DNA of 64,000 bases, from assembly GCF_008843145.1 (NCBI RefSeq), contig NZ_CP030265.1:2962001-3026000 (forward strand), given 5' to 3'. Below the pieces are notes generated by a model. That model saw nothing but the letters and a program-made list of their open reading frames with translations. It ran no database searches and had not been told where the DNA came from. Made by a program: the position numbers and the translations under genes. Each line of letters opens with the position of its first letter. The first letter of the stretch is position 1. This document shows, one piece after another, positions 1-7,098 of this stretch. This stretch comes from Skermanella pratensis (lineage in GTDB: Bacteria; Pseudomonadota; Alphaproteobacteria; Azospirillales; Azospirillaceae).

Positions 1-862
1 CAAGTTCCAGCACGGCATCGCACCTCTCGGTGACGGCACAACCGACAGAGTCGGGCAGAGTCCGCGCGACCTGTGCGAGCGACCGGATCTCGACGCGGAT
101 TCCGAAGAGGCAGGGTCCCAGCTCGTCATGGATCTCGCCGGCAATCTGGCGCCGTTCCGCCTCCTGGACCTCGATCAGCTTGCGGCCGAGTTCGCGGTTC
201 CGGTCCTCCGCCCGGCGCAGTTCCATGGCAAGCGTATTGATCGTTTCGCCGATGCGCCGAAGTTCGCGGACCCGGATCGGTTCCAGGTGGACTTGGTATT
301 CGTGGCGGCCCAGCCGCTCCAGGGCTCCCGACAACTGCGCCAGAGGCCGCAGCGCCCGTTCCATGGCGATCCAGGAGAGGATTATCGAGGCAGCCGAGAC
401 CGTCACCAGGATCAGCGCCAGGTTCGTCAGATCGGCCCAGACCTCGGCGATCTCGTCCTCCGGCGCCGCCACGATGAGGACGCGCGCGGGCGCGCCGTTC
501 GACAGGCGCATCCTGATCTCCTCCTGCCGGTGGTCGGGGCCGACCAGGCGGTAGAACCAGTCCGGGACGCGGGTGGTCACCTGGGCCGGCAAGGCGGTCG
601 CGGCGGCATCGGCGGCGATCGCGATCCGGACATGCCTGAGCGGAAGCATCGCCAGCGCGGAACTGATGGCATCCGCCGCCGACCGGGGATCGGGAGCCCC
701 GGCCAGCGTCCGGATCACCAGCGTCGTCGCCAGCTCCATGCCGGCCTCGACTTCCGTTTCGACCGCGCTCCTGGCATTGACCACGACCGCTACGCCGGCC
801 ACCAGCACCGCCAGGACAAGCACGGCGGAGAACAGCAGCACGAATCGGAGCTTGAACGACAC
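1..862 (-). CDS. Sensor histidine kinase, NarL/UhpB type with HAMP domain (3' end outside window)
   Basis: The gene is read from a GTG at 860-862, with an AGGAG ribosome site 8 bases upstream, and runs off the left edge after 287 codons. Visible parts in order: membrane segment (residues ~5-28), a periplasmic loop of about 115 residues, a second membrane segment (~146-167), a HAMP linker (~168-220), and the dimerisation/phosphoacceptor motif EAERRQIAGEIHDELG with His245. This motif is that of the HisKA_3 kinases, which pair with LuxR/NarL-type regulators. The ATPase domain must lie outside the window, and no partner regulator is visible. Signal unknown. The TM-loop-TM-HAMP layout indicates periplasmic sensing at the inner membrane. 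Confidence 0.88.
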   Translation of the reverse strand, partial: MSFKLRFVLLFSAVLVLAVLVAGVAVVVNARSAVETEVEAGMELATTLVIRTLAGAPDPRSAADAISSALAMLPLRHVRIAIAADAAATALPAQVTTRVPDWFYRLVGPDHRQEEIRMRLSNGAPARVLIVAAPEDEIAEVWADLTNLALILVTVSAASIILSWIAMERALRPLAQLSGALERLGRHEYQVHLEPIRVRELRRIGETINTLAMELRRAEDRNRELGRKLIEVQEAERRQIAGEIHDELGPCLFGIRVEIRSLAQVARTLPDSVGCAVTERCDAVLEL

Positions 863-916
863 GACGGGATCTCCTGAGGCACCCGACCGCCGGCGGAAAC
901 GCGGCCGCAATACGGT

Positions 917-949
917 CCGGGGGCGCGGACAGGGAGTTCGCGCCCCCGG
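917..949 (-). terminator. Hairpin terminator-like repeat after the DUF2076 gene
   Basis: A perfect 11-bp inverted repeat (CCGGGGGCGCG at 917-927, CGCGCCCCCGG at 939-949, 11-base loop) lies between the stop of the DUF2076 gene and the start of the kinase gene. There is no clear T-run, so intrinsic termination is probable rather than proven. Confidence 0.5.
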
Positions 950-985
950 GATCAGATTGCCTCAGCCTCGACGAGGGGGAAAGCG

Positions 986-1582
986 TCAGAGCTCCTCGTC
1001 ACCTCCGAAGAAATCGCCGCCGTCGTCGGCTGCAAATTCCTCAGGAACCTGCTCCTCCACCGCGCCGACGGCGTCCTCGGCCATCGCCTCGCCCGACGAG
1101 AACATGCTGCCGAGCGCGTTGCCGATCAGCATGCCGCCGGCGACGCCCATGGCCGTCTGCATGGCGCCCGCCATGAAGCCGCCGCCCTGGCGTTGCTGGT
1201 GTTGCGGGTTGGCATAGGCCGCCACCCGCGGATCACCGGGAGGGGCGGCATGCCGCTGGTTTCCCCACGGCGAGTTGGACGGCGGAGCCGGCTGGCGCTG
1301 CTGCGAACCGCCGCCGAACAGACTGCCGAAAAGTCCGCCGCCGCCCGACGCCGGACGGGACTGCAGTTGCTGCTCCAGCTCTTGGATGCGGGCCTGGGAG
1401 GCGGCCAAGGCCTGCTCCTGGATGACGATCGCTTGCGCCATCAGGTAGGGGGCCGCCGGCTGCCGGGCCACCTGTTCGCGGATGAAGCCCTCGGCCTGGG
1501 CGTCGCGCGGGCCGGACTGGGCCTCCGCCTGCCGCAGCTTGCCGAAGAGTTCGTCGATGATCTGGCGTTCGTTGTGGTCCAT
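986..1582 (-). CDS. DUF2076 domain-containing protein
   Basis: 198-residue protein. The N-terminal ~85 residues (MDHNERQIIDELFGKLRQAE onward, with the conserved run predicted to be helical and ending in a Q-rich coiled stretch) match the DUF2076 family, a widespread proteobacterial family of unknown function. Residues ~85-135 are low-complexity G/Q/P-rich. Residues ~137-165 form a glycine-rich hydrophobic segment (MAGAMQTAMGVAGGMLIGNA) resembling a glycine-zipper membrane hairpin. The C-terminal tail is strongly acidic and ends in FFGGDEEL. It lies 57 bases downstream of the Bax-inhibitor-1 gene on the same strand, so co-transcription is likely. Molecular role unknown. Confidence 0.85.
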   Translation of the reverse strand: MDHNERQIIDELFGKLRQAEAQSGPRDAQAEGFIREQVARQPAAPYLMAQAIVIQEQALAASQARIQELEQQLQSRPASGGGGLFGSLFGGGSQQRQPAPPSNSPWGNQRHAAPPGDPRVAAYANPQHQQRQGGGFMAGAMQTAMGVAGGMLIGNALGSMFSSGEAMAEDAVGAVEEQVPEEFAADDGGDFFGGDEEL

Positions 1583-1639
1583 GATTGTCCCGCTGAGATT
1601 GTTATTCTGGCGATGGGGCGAAGGTCGGCTTCCCCCCGG

Positions 1640-2377
1640 TCATTCCTCGCGCTGCCCGGTGAGCTGGAGCAGCATCTGGAACAGGTTGATGAAGTTCAGG
1701 TAGAGGCTGAGGGCGCCCATCACGGCCATTTTCGTGTTGGTGTCATGGCCGTAATGCTCGGCGTAGCTCTCCTTGATGTTCTGGGTGTCGTAGGCGGTCA
1801 AGCCGGTGAACACCACCACGCCGATCACCGAGATGGCGAACTGCAGCGCGCTCGACCCGAGGAAGATGTTGACGATGCTGGCGATCACGATGCCGATCAG
1901 GCCCATGATCAGGAACGAGCCCATCTTCGACAGGTCGGTCTTGGTCGTGTAGCCCCACAGGCTGGTCGCCGCGAACATGGCCGAGGTGATGAAAAAGACG
2001 CGGGCGACGCTGGCCCCGGTGAAGACCAGGAAGATCGACGCCATCGACACGCCCATCACGGCGCAGAACGCCCAGAACGTCATCTGGAGCGCCGACGAGG
2101 ACATTTGGTCGAAGCGCCAAGACAGCACGAAGATGAAGGCGAGCGGCGCCAGCATCACCACCCACTTCAGGGGCGTGGTGAAGATCGGCACGTAGAGCGC
2201 CGGGGTGCTGGCAACGAAGGCGGCGATCAGGCCGGTGATGGCCAGACCGAGCACCATGAAATTGTAGACCCGCAGCATGTGCTTGCGCAGGCCATCGTCG
2301 AAGGCGCCCTGATCGACGGCACGGCCGAAGACACCCGGCTGGTTGGGCGGCTGCCGGTTCGGATACTGGTTGAACAT
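1640..2377 (-). CDS. Bax inhibitor-1/YccA family integral membrane protein
   Basis: 245 residues, with a hydrophilic N-terminus (MFNQYPNRQPPNQPGVFGRA) followed by about seven hydrophobic segments. The segment order, the LRVYNFMVLGLAITGLIAAF start of the membrane domain and the AYDTQNIKESY motif near the last helices are typical of the BI-1/YccA family. Bacterial members are inner-membrane proteins; some (YetJ) are pH-sensitive calcium channels, and YccA modulates the FtsH protease. Which of these applies here cannot be told. The normal family length and a gap of 57 bases to the DUF2076 gene suggest a two-gene unit. Confidence 0.93.
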   Translation of the reverse strand: MFNQYPNRQPPNQPGVFGRAVDQGAFDDGLRKHMLRVYNFMVLGLAITGLIAAFVASTPALYVPIFTTPLKWVVMLAPLAFIFVLSWRFDQMSSSALQMTFWAFCAVMGVSMASIFLVFTGASVARVFFITSAMFAATSLWGYTTKTDLSKMGSFLIMGLIGIVIASIVNIFLGSSALQFAISVIGVVVFTGLTAYDTQNIKESYAEHYGHDTNTKMAVMGALSLYLNFINLFQMLLQLTGQREE

Positions 2378-2439
2378 GGTTGCTCCCTGATCCTGGTTGT
2401 CTCAACAGGCTGGTTGATGTTTGGTCACAGGCCGGAAGG

Positions 2440-3210
2440 TCACCGGCTGATCCGGGTGGCCAGCGTCAGCAGGTCATCCCGGTCGCCCGATCCGCCCAGG
2501 ACATAGGCGAACCACCCGGACTGCCAATAGGCGATGGTCACGCCGTCGACCTCCTCGGCATAGGGCTGGTCGATGCTGAAGCTGTCGGTCTCGGCCGCGA
2601 AGAGGGTCAGCGACTCCCCGGACGGACCGTGGAACAGAACCTGAACCGCATTGCCTTGGTCCCAGGGGACCAGGTGGGAGGCGACCGGCGTGAAAGTCTT
2701 GGGCAGGTGCGGCAGCGGTATCGCCGGGCTGGAGCCGGTGGCAAGGTCCGCGATACGTTCCGGCGGCGCCGCGGAGCGGGTGAACAGGGCGTTGCGCTCT
2801 TCGACCAGGATCGTCCGGTGAGCATCGACCGCCTCGTCGGCGTAAGCAGGCAGGATATGCGCCGCGGACGCAGGGTCCGCACCGAGGCCGCCGAACGTCG
2901 CATGGGCAAGCCAGCCCGTCGCGAGCAGAAGCGACGCCGCGATGGCGCGCCGGCTGCGGTGGAGCGCCTTTCGAAGCGCCAAGCGGCGGCCAAGGCGTTC
3001 GGCGGGAAGAATGGCTTTGTCCACCCCCGCGACGGTCGCGGCCTCGGTAAGGGCCAGCCGCAGTTCGTCCCGCCGGCACAGGTCGTCCATGACCTGCGCG
3101 GCGAGCTGGGGGTGCCGCGACAGGTATTCCTCGACCTCGATGCGGCGTTCGGCATCGAGCTGGTCGTCGACATAGGCCATCAGGTCGAATTCGGAGATCG
3201 GTTCGGTCAT
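2440..3210 (-). CDS. Anti-sigma factor, membrane-anchored, partner of the adjacent ECF sigma
   Basis: 256 residues. The N-terminal ~55 residues (FDLMAYVDDQLDAERRIEVE and following helix) have the anti-sigma fold signature, but lack the His-x3-Cys-x2-Cys zinc motif seen in many members; only one Cys (residue 45) is visible there. A single membrane helix is predicted at about 88-107, followed by a ~150-residue extracytoplasmic domain ending in a conserved YWQSGWFAYVLGG block. The start lies 3 bases after the sigma factor stop, so the two are translated from one message. The arrangement implies that the protein holds the sigma at the membrane and releases it on an envelope signal, which is inference from the family. 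Confidence 0.85.
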   Translation of the reverse strand: MTEPISEFDLMAYVDDQLDAERRIEVEEYLSRHPQLAAQVMDDLCRRDELRLALTEAATVAGVDKAILPAERLGRRLALRKALHRSRRAIAASLLLATGWLAHATFGGLGADPASAAHILPAYADEAVDAHRTILVEERNALFTRSAAPPERIADLATGSSPAIPLPHLPKTFTPVASHLVPWDQGNAVQVLFHGPSGESLTLFAAETDSFSIDQPYAEEVDGVTIAYWQSGWFAYVLGGSGDRDDLLTLATRISR

Positions 3211-3213
3211 GGC

Positions 3214-3741
3214 TCACCTCACCAGGCGCAGGGAGGGTCTGTTCCCGGCCGGCACGTCACCCGGTGCCGCCGCCGAACTCCCGCGCAGGGACTCCCGGGC
3301 ACGGGCAAGGCGCGACATCACGGTGCCGACCGGAATATGCAGCAGTTCGGCCGCGTCCTTATAACTGAAGTTCTCGACGGCGATCAGCACCATCACCTCG
3401 CGCTGGTCGTCCGGCAGGCGCATCAGCGACGCGATGGTTTCGCTGAAATGGACCTGGGTCAACTGGGAGGGGGGAACGGCCTCCGAAGCGAGGGACCCGA
3501 TCTGGTCGGCGACTTCGCCCTCAAGAGCGCGCCGCCGCAGGGCCGAAGCATGGGTATTGTGCATGATGCCGAACAGCCACTTGCGCAGGTCCCGGCGGGG
3601 GTCCCACGACCCGGCGCCCTCGATCGCGCGCGCAAGGGTTTCCTGCACCAGGTCGTCGGACTGGTCGGTGTTGCCGGTGAGCGCCAGGGCGTAGCGGCGG
3701 AGCGGCAGGATATGGTCTTTGAGCAGCGGGTGCATGGCCAT
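3214..3741 (-). CDS. ECF-family RNA polymerase sigma factor
   Basis: 175 residues from the ATG at 3739-3741; a GTG at 3756 in frame is an alternative. Region 2 (RYALALTGNTDQSDDLVQET, then the -10 recognition helix WDPRRDLRKWLFGIMHN) and region 4 (LPDDQREVMVLIAVENFSYK, then a helix-turn-helix with PVGTVMSRLARARE) are both present, and region 3 is missing, as in all ECF sigmas. It is followed 3 bases later by its presumed anti-sigma. Targets unknown; such pairs usually autoregulate. Confidence 0.92.
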   Translation of the reverse strand: MAMHPLLKDHILPLRRYALALTGNTDQSDDLVQETLARAIEGAGSWDPRRDLRKWLFGIMHNTHASALRRRALEGEVADQIGSLASEAVPPSQLTQVHFSETIASLMRLPDDQREVMVLIAVENFSYKDAAELLHIPVGTVMSRLARARESLRGSSAAAPGDVPAGNRPSLRLVR

Positions 3742-3888
3742 CGTCTCGTTCCGCACATATTCGCGCGGCTCGACGATTTATTCCCCGGGCTTCCACGATC
3801 CGGGAAAATTTCTTCACCGGGATGGAGATCCCTCTGCCGGCGGCGATGCAGCCTTTGTTTATCCCTCACGGGACCTTAAATTGAGATC

Positions 3889-4206
3889 ATGACACACATC
3901 GACGACCGTAGGCTCGACCGCCGTTTCGAGCGACTGGAGCGGCAATTGCCTGCGAGTGCCGCGCGCGTCCTGCGCTGGCTGCGCGACCCCCAATCCACCT
4001 GGGTCAGGATACCCGTGGGACTGCTGCTGGTTATCGGCGGACTTCTCAGCTTCCTGCCGATCTTGGGGATCTGGATGCTGCCGCTGGGTCTGCTGCTGCT
4101 GGCCCAGGACATACCCGTCCTCAAGCGTCCGACCAGCAGGGCGATGATCCGCCTGGAGCGCCGGTGGGTGGAGTGGCGCCGCCGCCGGGCGGCGAGGAAC
4201 CAGTAA
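3889..4206 (+). CDS. Small membrane protein with one hydrophobic hairpin
   Basis: 105 residues. A basic N-terminus (RRLDRRFERLERQLP) is followed by two hydrophobic stretches at ~45-57 and ~60-77 (GLLLVIGGLLSFLPILGIWM and LPLGLLLLAQDIP), then a very basic tail (RRRRAARNQ). Relatives in alphaproteobacteria are often labelled 'tryptophan synthase subunit beta', but nothing here resembles TrpB; the label is an annotation artefact. Charge distribution predicts both ends on the cytoplasmic side. It is divergent from the sigma gene. Function unknown. Confidence 0.72.
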   Translation: MTHIDDRRLDRRFERLERQLPASAARVLRWLRDPQSTWVRIPVGLLLVIGGLLSFLPILGIWMLPLGLLLLAQDIPVLKRPTSRAMIRLERRWVEWRRRRAARNQ

Positions 4207-4220
4207 CGCCCGATCAACGA

Positions 4221-4260
4221 AAAAGGGGAGCGCCGGCATTGCGGCACTCCCCTTTCCGGG
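4221..4260. terminator. Bidirectional hairpin terminator
   Basis: AAAGGGGAGCGCCG and CGGCACTCCCCTTT form a 14-position stem with a single C-A mismatch and the 6-base loop GCATTG. A-rich and T-rich edges on both sides let it serve the gene ending at 4206 and the minus-strand group ending at 4273. Confidence 0.75.
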
Positions 4261-4272
4261 TCTTCCCAGGGC

Positions 4273-4359
4273 TCAGCCGAGCCATAGGCCAGCATTCATC
4301 ATCGCCAGGCCGAACACGGCCCTCAGCAGGATGACCGCCTCGAACGGGGAGCCGGTCAT
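4273..4359 (-). CDS. Putative 28-residue membrane microprotein
   Basis: Short frame of 28 codons (begins MTGSPFEAVILLRAVFGLAM and ends GLWLG). It is preceded by a good ribosome site (GAGGAG, 8 bases before the ATG) and followed within 15 bases by a strong hairpin terminator. Almost the whole product is one hydrophobic helix. It lies 11 bases downstream of the DUF1127 gene at 4371-4763 and is probably co-transcribed. The ribosome site and the terminator placement support it. No recognised family, so it could still be chance. Confidence 0.45.
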   Translation of the reverse strand: MTGSPFEAVILLRAVFGLAMMNAGLWLG

Positions 4360-4370
4360 GCCGTGTCTCC

Positions 4371-4763
4371 TCAAGCGGCCAGCCGGCGGCGGACATACTT
4401 GATGCGGCCGGCCTGGAAGTCTTCGAGGTCGCCGCGGCAGACGCCGATGTCAGCCAGATCTTCGTCGGTCATGTTGAGCAGCTTGTTGAGATCGGAATGG
4501 CGTACCAGGGTGCCTCCATGCTGCCGGCGCGCGACCGACGGGATGCCGTCACGGTCGATGCCGATGTCGCTCAAGGCGCGGTCGCTGAGGCGGTCGAGTT
4601 GGGCCCTGGTCTGGTAAACGGCCCAATGACGGTATAGGAACGCGGAAACCCTGGCAAAGATGCTTCGATCGCCGGAAGGCTTCGCGGTCTCGGGACGGGA
4701 GCCGAGGAAGCCGGAGGTGGCCGGCTGGTTCAGCTCGTAGGAATTGGTCGTGTAGGCGCTCAT
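4371..4763 (-). CDS. DUF1127 (YjiS-like) protein with two copies of the motif
   Basis: 130 residues. It contains two copies of the DUF1127 helix pattern: QLDRLSDRALSDIGIDRDGI at about residues 56-75 and LNKLLNMTDEDLADIGVCRG at about 93-112. The normal family member is 45-75 residues with one copy, so this is an internal duplication or fusion. A GGGAGC ribosome site precedes the ATG. In Agrobacterium and other alphaproteobacteria, small arginine-rich DUF1127 proteins influence small-RNA turnover and phosphate and carbon metabolism; whether larger forms do so is unknown. First of three such genes in a row on the same strand. Confidence 0.82.
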   Translation of the reverse strand: MSAYTTNSYELNQPATSGFLGSRPETAKPSGDRSIFARVSAFLYRHWAVYQTRAQLDRLSDRALSDIGIDRDGIPSVARRQHGGTLVRHSDLNKLLNMTDEDLADIGVCRGDLEDFQAGRIKYVRRRLAA

Positions 4764-4879
4764 GAGTCGCTCCCAAAGAAAACAGTACGGGTAGCGCTTC
4801 TCTCCCTGCTTCGATTCTTTGGCTCGAATGCTTCTTCGGTTCGGATCGGGCCGTTTCGGCGGCCAGGCTTTCCAGCCCT

Positions 4880-5170
4880 TCAGTTACCGATGGTGCCCCG
4901 CAGTGCGCCGACGTTGTTCAGGCCGCCGGTGTGGACACGAAGGCCATGGCGGCCTTCCAGCGCCGCGGCAGCCCAGGAAAGATTGCCGCTGGTGACATCG
5001 ATATCCTGGCGGTCGCGAGGGGAAAGCGAGTCCAACTCGGCTTGCAAGCGGCGCTGCTCCAGGCGCGCTTCGACCCGATGGAGCCAGCCGGCGACGGTAT
5101 TCGCCAGAAACCGGCGGGCAGCGTGGAGGAACCCGGTGTGGCTGGACTTAGTGACGTTCATGCTAGACAT
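4880..5170 (-). CDS. Divergent DUF1127-like protein
   Basis: 96 residues. The central pattern RRLQAELDSLSPRDRQDIDV (about residues 40-59) keeps the spacing of DUF1127 (L-x2-L-x3-L-x-D-I), although the usual LxDIG ends in DIDV. The N-terminal 38 residues hold a basic amphipathic stretch (FLHAARRFLANTVAGWLHRV). The gene lies between two clearer DUF1127 genes in the same orientation, which supports a common origin by tandem duplication. The ribosome site is GAAAGG, 10 bases before the ATG. Function not known. Confidence 0.68.
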   Translation of the reverse strand: MSSMNVTKSSHTGFLHAARRFLANTVAGWLHRVEARLEQRRLQAELDSLSPRDRQDIDVTSGNLSWAAAALEGRHGLRVHTGGLNNVGALRGTIGN

Positions 5171-5258
5171 AGTGCCGTACCTTTCGACTGGGGGACGGCG
5201 CCTCTCTCCCGGATATCCGTAACTTGCTCTTCTTGGTCAGGACTTGGCGGCGTGAGGC

Positions 5259-5498
5259 TCAGTGGCTTTCACGCAGGATCCCGAACGTGCCGGCGGCTTT
5301 CGCGCCACCCTGGCTGTTGGCGGCCTTCGCAGGAGTCAGGCTGGTCTCGGCGGCGTCGTAGGCGATCCGCACGATGTCGCCGCGGTACAGGCCCATATCC
5401 TTGAGTTCGGCATCGGAGAGCTGCGACAATTCCGAATAGGTGGAACGGAAAGCGCGGTACTGGCTCCAGATCTGGCCGATATTCTTGAAGAGGTTCAT
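5259..5498 (-). CDS. DUF1127 domain-containing protein
   Basis: 79 residues from the ATG at 5496-5498, chosen because a GGAG site lies 8 bases upstream; the longer open frame above it has no such site. Residues ~9-45 (WSQYRAFRSTYSELSQLSDA followed by ELKDMGLYRGDI) are a full DUF1127 motif. The last ~30 residues are Ala/Gly-rich and unique. It heads the group of three DUF1127-type genes. Family members are usually strongly expressed and growth-phase controlled, but no control element is proven here. Confidence 0.85.
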   Translation of the reverse strand: MNLFKNIGQIWSQYRAFRSTYSELSQLSDAELKDMGLYRGDIVRIAYDAAETSLTPAKAANSQGGAKAAGTFGILRESH

Positions 5499-5927
5499 AA
5501 CTCGATCTCCGACGGTAGCTGGCGCCGGCGAGGTCGATGGAGCCCCGCGAAAGCCAGGAATAGATTGCAGGCCGCATCCTTGTGGCGCGCCTCCCCTCCC
5601 CGGCTGGGCGTGGCTCTTTTTCGGCCCGATGCTTAGTAAGGTATGTTTGCCCCGGCAGCCTCGCCAACGCATATGCTGCATAGCAGCATTGAAAGGGGGC
5701 ATGAAACAATTGGCGCAGTGAAAACGGACCGTTAACCAGTTTTCCGGCAATGCTGCATCGCAATATATCAGCCCGGAAAGCAGCGCGCGCAAGGTTGCAG
5801 TACAGCCAAGTTCGTAAGCGCGCGGATTTTGTCGGGCAAGGCCCCGTTTCGGCCGTTTGACGGAACCGTCAGGACACCTATAGGTTCATTCGGAAGAATC
5901 ACGAAGAAAACCAAACGGGAGTCACAG
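5499..5927. other. Intergenic region with short inverted repeats
   Basis: 429 bases between divergent genes. No convincing gene. It is locally AT-richer at about 5630-5790 and holds the inverted repeat ATGCTG-CATAG-CAGCAT (5673-5689) plus a second copy of ATGCTGCAT at 5750-5758. This probably contains promoters for the DUF1127 group to the left and the ACT protein to the right. Confidence 0.5.
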
Positions 5928-6464
5928 ATGCCCTCAGCAAAGCCAACGCTCGCGCTGGTCTCGATACTCGCGGCCGACCGTGTCGGTCTGGTTTCCGCAA
6001 TTGCCGGCCGCCTCTACGATCTCGGCATCAACCTGCGGGACACGACCTTCGCGGCGATGGGCCAGGGCGCGGAATTCAGCGCAGTCTGCGAGCTTCCGGG
6101 TGATCTCGGGACCGCCGAACTGGAGCGCGAAATGAGCGCCCTTCCCGAGCTGGCGGAAGCCCGGGTGGAGGTGACCGACTACGAGTACGAAGCGACGCCG
6201 GGCCCCGAAACCCTCGTCACCCATACCATCGAGTTGAGCGGCGGCGACCAGTTGGGGCTGATCGCCCGGCTGGCGGAAGTCTTCCGGGAGTATGGCGCGA
6301 ATATCGTCCGGCTCGAGGCGCAGACGATCCCGGGCTCCGGCGGGGACCGCTACATGACTCGCTTCGCGGTCGCCATTCCGCCCGCCCGGGCGGAAATCTG
6401 CCTCTCGGCGGTAGCCAACACGGCAGGCAGCCTTAGACTTGATTGCAGCGTCGAGGAGGCATGA
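5928..6464 (+). CDS. Tandem ACT-domain regulatory protein (GcvR-like)
   Basis: 178 residues from the ATG at 5928, with GGGAG 7 bases upstream. Two ACT domains: residues ~6-80 (LALVSILAADRVGLVSAIAG) and ~92-170 (HTIELSGGDQLGLIARLAEV, then GANIVRLEAQT). Each carries the D-x-x-G-L amino-acid-binding turn. The layout matches the GcvR/ACT-only proteins that sense amino acids and act on a partner instead of binding DNA; there is no catalytic or DNA-binding domain. In E. coli, GcvR represses glycine cleavage through GcvA, but no gcv gene is nearby, so the ligand and partner are open. Confidence 0.85.
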   Translation: MPSAKPTLALVSILAADRVGLVSAIAGRLYDLGINLRDTTFAAMGQGAEFSAVCELPGDLGTAELEREMSALPELAEARVEVTDYEYEATPGPETLVTHTIELSGGDQLGLIARLAEVFREYGANIVRLEAQTIPGSGGDRYMTRFAVAIPPARAEICLSAVANTAGSLRLDCSVEEA

Positions 6465-6506
6465 GCCCCCGGGCACGCGATCGTGCAATCACGTTGGGGT
6501 GTAGGC

Positions 6507-6917
6507 ATGGCGAGCACCGCGAAGCGGACCGACCCTGAGCTTTGGGAGAAGGTGAAGCAGGAGGTGACCGCCGGCGAGAAAGGCGGCAATGCCGGGCAAT
6601 GGTCGGCCCGCAAGGCGCAGTTCGCCGTGCAGGAGTACAAGCGTCGCGGCGGCGGCTACGAGGGCGGCAAGAAGAAGGACAACAGCCTTCGTCAATGGAC
6701 CGGGGAGGAGTGGGGAACCCGGTCGGGCAGGAAGAGCACCGAAACCGGCGAACGTTACCTGCCGAAGGAGGCGCGCGACTCCTTGAGCTAGGACGAGTAC
6801 CGGCGCACCACCGCGACGAAGCGCAAGGACATGCGCAAGGGGAAGCAGTATTCGGGACAGCCCGCCGACGTCGCCGAGAAGACGGCGAAACATCGCGCTA
6901 CCCGCAAGGCGACGTAG
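6507..6917 (+). pseudogene. DUF5872 domain protein interrupted by an in-frame TAG
   Basis: Reading from the ATG at 6507 gives KRTDPELWEKVKQEVTAGEK, then GQWSARKAQFAVQEYKRRGG and LPKEARDSLS. It is then cut by TAG at 6789-6791, and the same frame continues as DEYRRTTATKRKDMRKGKQY to a second stop at 6915-6917. The downstream part is the normal end of DUF5872 proteins, small basic proteins of about 130-150 residues and unknown function, so the full length would be 136 codons with one internal stop. The lesion is a substitution, since the frame is kept. A shortened 94-residue product lacking the basic tail could still be made. Confidence 0.8.
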
Positions 6918-7003
6918 CGCCCCCGGTCGATCAGCACTGCCAGGATGTCTTTTCGGCGGAATCCCCCTGCCTGGAGCCCCTGGTAGACACAATATGAACA
7001 TGA

Positions 7004-7050
7004 CCGATGTGTTTCGGCTGAACCAGGCAGCGAGGGACCTGGAACATCGG
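7004..7050 (+). promoter_or_regulatory. Nested inverted repeat in the leader of phhA
   Basis: CCGATGT (7004-7010) pairs with ACATCGG (7044-7050), and inside it CCAGG (7023-7027) pairs with CCTGG (7038-7042). It sits about 50 bases before the phhA start. It may be an RNA hairpin or an operator; no known motif is recognised. Confidence 0.3.
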
Positions 7051-7098
7051 ACTATCCTGTACTCAATGCCCGGCACGGGCCGAACAGGGGAGGAAACG

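Noticed and set aside
2380-3879. 499-codon plus-strand frame opposite the sigma and anti-sigma genes
   Set aside because: Arg/Gly-rich shadow without any family.
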